Positions 59,401 to 64,000 of a stretch of DNA of 64,000 bases are shown piece by piece. The stretch is from Apus apus. Lineage: Eukaryota; Chordata; Aves; Apodiformes; Apodidae. Location of the stretch: positions 11,729,333 to 11,793,332 of the forward strand of contig NC_067299.1 in assembly GCF_020740795.1 (NCBI RefSeq). Direction: 5' to 3'. The notes below the pieces were generated by a model, which saw nothing but the letters and a program-made list of their open reading frames with translations, was not told the DNA's origin and did no database searches. The translations under genes and the position numbers were made by a program. Each line of letters opens with the position of its first letter. The first letter of the stretch is position 1.

Positions 59401-61339
59401 CCACTGACCTCCCTGCACATTCACAGTTAAGCCACCTCCACAGGGTGGTCCTGTCACTTCACACCCTGACCAGGACCAATCCAGATGTTCACAGCCTTGA
59501 CATGGGCACTGAACCTTCACGTGAGGTCCCCTTCATGTTGATGAACCCTGGAGAGATGTTACCATGGCTGAACCAGTACAAAAAAGGGATCCTGAGGTCC
59601 TGCAGTACTGGAGCATCCTTTCCTGCAGCCCCTCAAAGTAGCATTGCACACCCCTTGGAGAGCAGTGCACTCCTTCCAGGTGTCGCTCCTCACCAGCATG
59701 GACCTGGGGCTGGTGGCCACTGTCTGGGCTCAGCTGTGAGGAAGGGGAAGCACAGCTAAGGGGCACATGGCAGGTCGATGTCAAGGGGCATCCAGTGTCC
59801 ACAGTGGCCCAGGTAGCTGGACAACCCATTAAGCTTAGACATGCAGACATCTCAGCAACATGCCTGGCACAGCTCAGCTCTGATGGAGCCACTTGAGGAC
59901 AGTGGGGTGCAGGGGGAGCCCTCTGGCCCTGGGTCTCTGCACATCTGGCCAGTGGTGAGCAGCCAGCCCCAGTCCTGGCATGCACGTCTCATCCAGACTC
60001 TGATGTCCACTTGTGCTCCCAGGCAGCTCAGGTGCCTGGCAGCCTTCAGGGTGGGGGACGTTGGGTCTGGAGGTGCTGTCCTGCCCCAGCCTCCACCCTT
60101 CCTTCCCTCCAGCATCACCCTTCTGCAGGGTACAGGAGGACACCACTGTCCCTGTGCTCTGGCACTTGCCCACACTGGGCTGACCCATGTGGATGGTCCT
60201 GGTGCTCACCTGGGAACTGCCAGCTCAGCCCTGGCTTGCTCAGGCTGACTCTCAGAAACTCAGCAGTGGGACAGGATCCTCCCACCCCAACCATGGCCAG
60301 TGGAACACCCCCATCTCCTCCCCAACAAGCCCAGATGGAGGAAAGGAGCTGGCTCTGGCACCCAACCTTATGGTGCCGCTTCCTGAGGCCTCCAGCCCAG
60401 CGGGGTGGCCGGGGTCTGCCTGCTCCCACCAGGCTGGGATGGGGCTGAGATACACCAAGCCCTTCCAGCCCCGGGGTTGCTCTGCTGCCCCCTTGCCAGG
60501 TCTCCACTGCCACTGTCCCTGTTTGAGGGATTGGGTTTTGCTGCTTTTTGCTTTCTTGCACTGTCCCCTGTGCTCTGGGGGTGCTGCAGTTCAGAAGGAG
60601 TTCATTGCTTCATTGCTTTCCTTCATGGAGAGTTTGGAGACTAGGCTGCCCCAGGAGATAAAAGGAGGACAGGACAATCCCTGGGGACCTCTGCAAAGGA
60701 GTGAATGTGTCCTCATTAGCAGCTGCCCTGCACCAGATCTTGGAGCAGCCTTTAATCTAACAGCAGTTAGCAAACATTAGAGGGAAAAGGCTGGGTGGGG
60801 TTGAATAGAGATCCTCCATGTCACCGTGACAATTTGCAGTGTGCCATGTATCCCACGAACCACGACACTTCAGGAGCTGGTGCACGTTTGGTCCATCCTC
60901 CTGGCTGTCCTACTCCCAGGGGTGCAGCAAAGTCCAGGGATGCCACAACCTGTGAGGACTACAGATCACGTGTCCCAGGTGTTGCAGGGTGTCACCTCAA
61001 AAGCATCATGCCTGGTTCTTCCCACCTACAGTGTCTGTAAAGCCTGGGGGAGGCTTCTCCCACCAGCATGTGCTTTATACTGGCTTCTCCATGGAGCTCA
61101 TGAGGCTCCTCATGTTTCAGCTGAGGTGGTTTTGTAACCAGATGCCTGTTTCTCAGCCTCTGGGGGTGATGGCTGCAGTTGTGTGGCAGTTGTCCAAGAA
61201 TTTATCAACACCGAACAGGCGGCTCTGGATGGGATGGCTCAGGGATGTGAAGATATGTCAGGCCTCCACTTGAACATTTGACAGTGCTTTCCATGACCTC
61301 ACTAGGTGGAGGATCATTAGCCTGGTCTCTACAGAAACT
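56401..61339. other. Unique sequence, no gene recognised
   Basis: About 5 kb with no CR1 and no tandem arrays apart from a short A-rich patch (56811-56830). Open frames overlap on both strands and show no domain. Confidence 0.4.
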
Positions 61340-61640
61340 GGAGCTCCTGACAGGGAATTATGGCTCGTGATTTGTCGCCAGCACAGTAGGTGTGTCATGT
61401 CTAGTGAGCGCAGCTTTTATACATGACTGGGCGTCATAGTCTCTAATGATGCTATTCCTGGATTGCAGTGATGACAATGGAGAACTCGTGTGTCATTAAT
61501 TATACAAATTACTTGATGCCAGCGCTGGACTGTGTCTCTAATTTCTGGAACTACTGTCCTAATTTGTTTTGTTTGACAGCTTCTAGCATTTGATGTCTTG
61601 CATTATACGACATTTTATTCTGCAGCCACAGTGAACCCAG
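61340..61640. promoter_or_regulatory. Possible conserved noncoding block
   Basis: AT-balanced sequence that keeps several CpGs (gctcgtgatttgtcgcc, gtgagcgcagc, gggcgtcatag) and holds homeodomain-like cores (cattaattatac, ctctaatgatg, tctaatttctgg). All frames contain stops. It resembles known vertebrate enhancers in composition, but conservation is not visible from a single sequence. Confidence 0.2.
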
Positions 61641-61671
61641 GCCAGTGGGTCCCTGGATGTCCCTGTCCTTC

Positions 61672-62005
61672 ACAGAATGACAGAATCACAGAATGTTGGG
61701 GCTTGGAAGGGACCTCCAAAGATCATCGAGTCCAACCCCCCTGCCAGAGCAGGACCAATCTAGGGCAGGTCACTCAGAAAGGCATCCAGACAGGTCTGGA
61801 AAGTCTGCAGAGAAGGAGACTCCACAACCTCTCTGGGCAGCCTGTCCCAGGGCTCTGTCACCCTCACAGGAAAGAAGTTCTTCCTCATGTTGAGGTGGAA
61901 CTTCCTGGGCTCAAGTTTGAATCGATTGCCCCTCGTCCTATCCCAGGGCACAAGGCTCATCCTGCTTCCAGCAGAGACAGCCTGGGATCTCTGTAAGAAC
62001 TCCTT
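61672..62005 (-). mobile_element. CR1 3' fragment
   Basis: Starts (plus strand) cagaatgacagaatcacaga, then gaatgttggggcttggaagg and gacctccaaagatcatcgag. It continues through cacaacctctctgggcagcc, aagaagttcttcctcatgtt, gaatcgattgcccctcgtcc and tatcccagggcacaaggctc. On the minus strand, RGNRFKLEPRKFHLNMRKNF is readable. It belongs to a different CR1 subfamily from the 33.6/46.6/48.2 kb group. Confidence 0.92.
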
Positions 62006-64000
62006 CCTGGGAGTGCTCTCCTCCTGTGCTGCCAGGACAGGCAGAGTTAACTGGTTGGAGTTTCACCTCCTGCATGGTCTCTGCTGCCACAGGGCATCTC
62101 TGCCCACAGCAGGGAATGTCTTGTTCTCTGTGTTCACAGTTCCTGCTCCCTCACTTCTTCTCACAGCTCTGAAGAGGATCATCCAGCACAGAGATTCTCT
62201 CAGGTTTCTTCCCAAGCCTGAAAGAACAGTCTGTGTCCTCTGGCTGGTTTAAGTAGCCCAAATCTTGATGCTCCCAGTATGGCTTCAGCTGCAGGGGGTG
62301 GGAGGATGGCTGTTCCTTTCTTGCAGAACCCAGAACTGCACCAGGGGCCTGTCCCCAGCGGGTGACATTGTCCATTTTTGCACATCTCCCAAAGGGAAAT
62401 ACATTTGGTCTGGGATTAACCAGCTGGTTCAGGAAGCATTGCTGGCTTGGACTGGTGCATGGGTGGGAGACCAAGCAATGCAACTTGCATTGACACTGGG
62501 GCAGGGGCATGCTTTGTATGGGCAGCTCAGGCAGCTCTTGATGAGGCTGAGGCTCAATCTTTGTTCAACCACTTTTCCTCATATATTATTTCTTTAACCT
62601 GGAGTATTTTTCTGTTGTTAGTCCCTCCCAGAGCTTTTCAGGACTCTGGTTCTGTTCTTCTGGCATTTTTCCCTGTAGTATAATATGATCACTGTGACCT
62701 CCAATGCCTTCAGTATCTCAAATATTTGCAGTATCCTTTTGTGAAATATTTTGGGTTCAAAGCACAGCCCCAGGGACTCCCAGGAAGCACCTCCCAGATA
62801 AGGCATTCGGAGCACAGGAAAGCTTGGGCTTTGTCCAGTGGAACCAGTGAGGATTCAGATGAAACATCCTAGATGAGGATATCTGACCCCTGCCACTTGC
62901 TCCAAACCTTCTCCCCTGCAAGATGCAGCAGGAAGTGCCATTTGCACACCAAATGTAATCACAGACTAAAGAGATTCCTCCATGCTGCATAGACTTGCTC
63001 TGCAGTCCTTTGCATCTCCCTTTTGCCAGCTGGTTCCTCTGCTGGATCTGCTGGAGTGCCAAGAGGGACATTTTTAGCTGCTCTTATGAAAGGACATTAT
63101 TTTTTTTAATTACATGTTACTGATCATTTCCTGAGCTTCCTTAGCCCTGTCTCTCTCCTCCCAAAGAAGACTGTGAAGGCAGGTCCAGGCATTGGCCCCA
63201 GCTCCCTGTCTCCCCAGGGGCCAGCAGGGAGGCCAGGTGTCCAGCATGGAAGCGTGGAGCCCTGCTGGACCCATCTGGAGGTCAGCTCAGTCCCATGCTG
63301 CCATCTGGCATATCCTCTCTTGAACCATTTCCCAAAACAGCCTCCAGTATGATCTTTTCTGTGCTGCCTTTGTCTCCTATGCAGCCTCTGCAGGATCACC
63401 CTCCCATCCAGACGTGACGTGGTTGAGCTCAACATGATGAACTCTTTCCAATGAGTTCCTTTCCACAGCTTTAGGAAACCTGCACGCCAGGCTCTGGCTT
63501 ACAGGCAGAAAGTTCACTGGTGACCAAGGGGATTTTCCAGTCCCTACATGCACTGTTGCTCAGCGGTGCCCACAATGAATCCCTCACTGTGCAATTTTCC
63601 TCTTTCCAAAGAGTCCTTTATTTGGGATTTCCCTTTCTTTTCCCACTTTTCCCTCCTTTTTCACTCCCCGCTACTCCTTGGATCCCTCCCTTAGGAGGAG
63701 CTGACACTTCCTCTGCCACAACTGATCCCAAACCTTGGGCTCAAGCCTCACATACAGATTGTCCTAGAAGGTCTGCAGCACCAGGGGCATCTCTCTGGGG
63801 AGGAGCAGACCCCTTTGCTGGGAGGAAAAGTCAATTCTGTGCCCACAGGGCAGCTGAGGAGGCTGCAGCCCCTTCCGAGAAGCACATCAGGATGCTGGCA
63901 GGAACTGCAGGGAAATTTCTGAGCTTTCAGTTGCAGGTAAGAAAGTTGTCACAAAGTCCAGCTTAAACATCAGCATGAAGATGGCTCGAGGATTCTGGCC
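62006..64000. other. Unique sequence, no gene recognised
   Basis: No repeats, tandem arrays, CpG clusters or protein-like frames that I can support. Confidence 0.4.

Noticed and set aside
1..64000. CRISPR arrays, bacterial operons, rRNA genes, long terminal repeats or intact proviruses
   Set aside because: I looked for regularly spaced direct repeats, rRNA-like segments and paired LTR-like ends and found none I could support. The tandem repeats present are minisatellites and microsatellites without unique spacers.

Overview
The window looks like nuclear DNA from a bird. The main evidence is at least fifteen fragments of CR1 non-LTR retrotransposons (chicken repeat 1). Many end in the avian CR1 3' signature, an ATTCTATG octamer repeated about twice, or show its reverse complement at the other end when on the minus strand. 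I see no L1, Alu or MIR sequence and nothing bacterial: no operons, no ribosome-binding-site spacing, no long selected ORFs. CR1 covers roughly a sixth of the window by my hand count, which is dense for a bird. That would suit a CR1-rich lineage such as woodpeckers or hornbills, but this is only an inference.

No intact protein-coding gene can be supported. The only recognisable protein sequence is dead CR1 ORF2 (endonuclease C-terminus, reverse transcriptase and C-terminal region), best preserved at 16.6-19.1 kb. Most other open frames are chance openings in GC-rich sequence or CR1 read out of frame. Three places deserve attention as possible gene parts: a CpG island at 36.42-36.85 kb with a well-bounded exon-like segment just downstream (36901-37172, plus strand), a protein-like but stop-riddled minus-strand frame at 26.57-27.6 kb, and a small exon-like segment next to it (27681-27794, minus strand).

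Layout. 0-1 kb: pyrimidine-rich tract. 0.94-1.75 kb: 33-bp minisatellite split by a CR1. 1.8-13.8 kb: mostly unique sequence with one degraded CR1 scrap and one AT-rich, possibly conserved block. 13.85-14.17 kb: five-unit 40-bp minisatellite, then a T/C tract. 16.4-19.1 kb: AT-rich microsatellite, then the longest CR1. 21.1-21.6 kb: degraded CR1. 24.0-25.4 kb: two opposed CR1 pieces forming a foldback. 25.4-26.5 kb: a second, non-CR1 inverted repeat. 26.5-27.8 kb: AT-rich stretch with the protein-like relic and a perfect 16-bp hairpin. 27.8-33.5 kb: GC-rich unique DNA with a TG/CA-rich stretch and a TATC microsatellite. 33.55-34.1 kb: young-looking CR1. 36.4-37.2 kb: CpG island and candidate exon. 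38.4-38.8 kb: candidate enhancer with a palindromic homeodomain site. 44.2-56.4 kb: a CR1-rich domain with ten or so fragments in both orientations, including a close inverted pair. 61.3-62.0 kb: candidate conserved block, then one more CR1. The last 2 kb shows nothing recognisable.

There is no set of genes working together here. The observable biology is retrotransposon accumulation and decay, tandem-repeat growth, inverted CR1 pairs that could fold as RNA, and a possible promoter. I found no convincing undescribed system.
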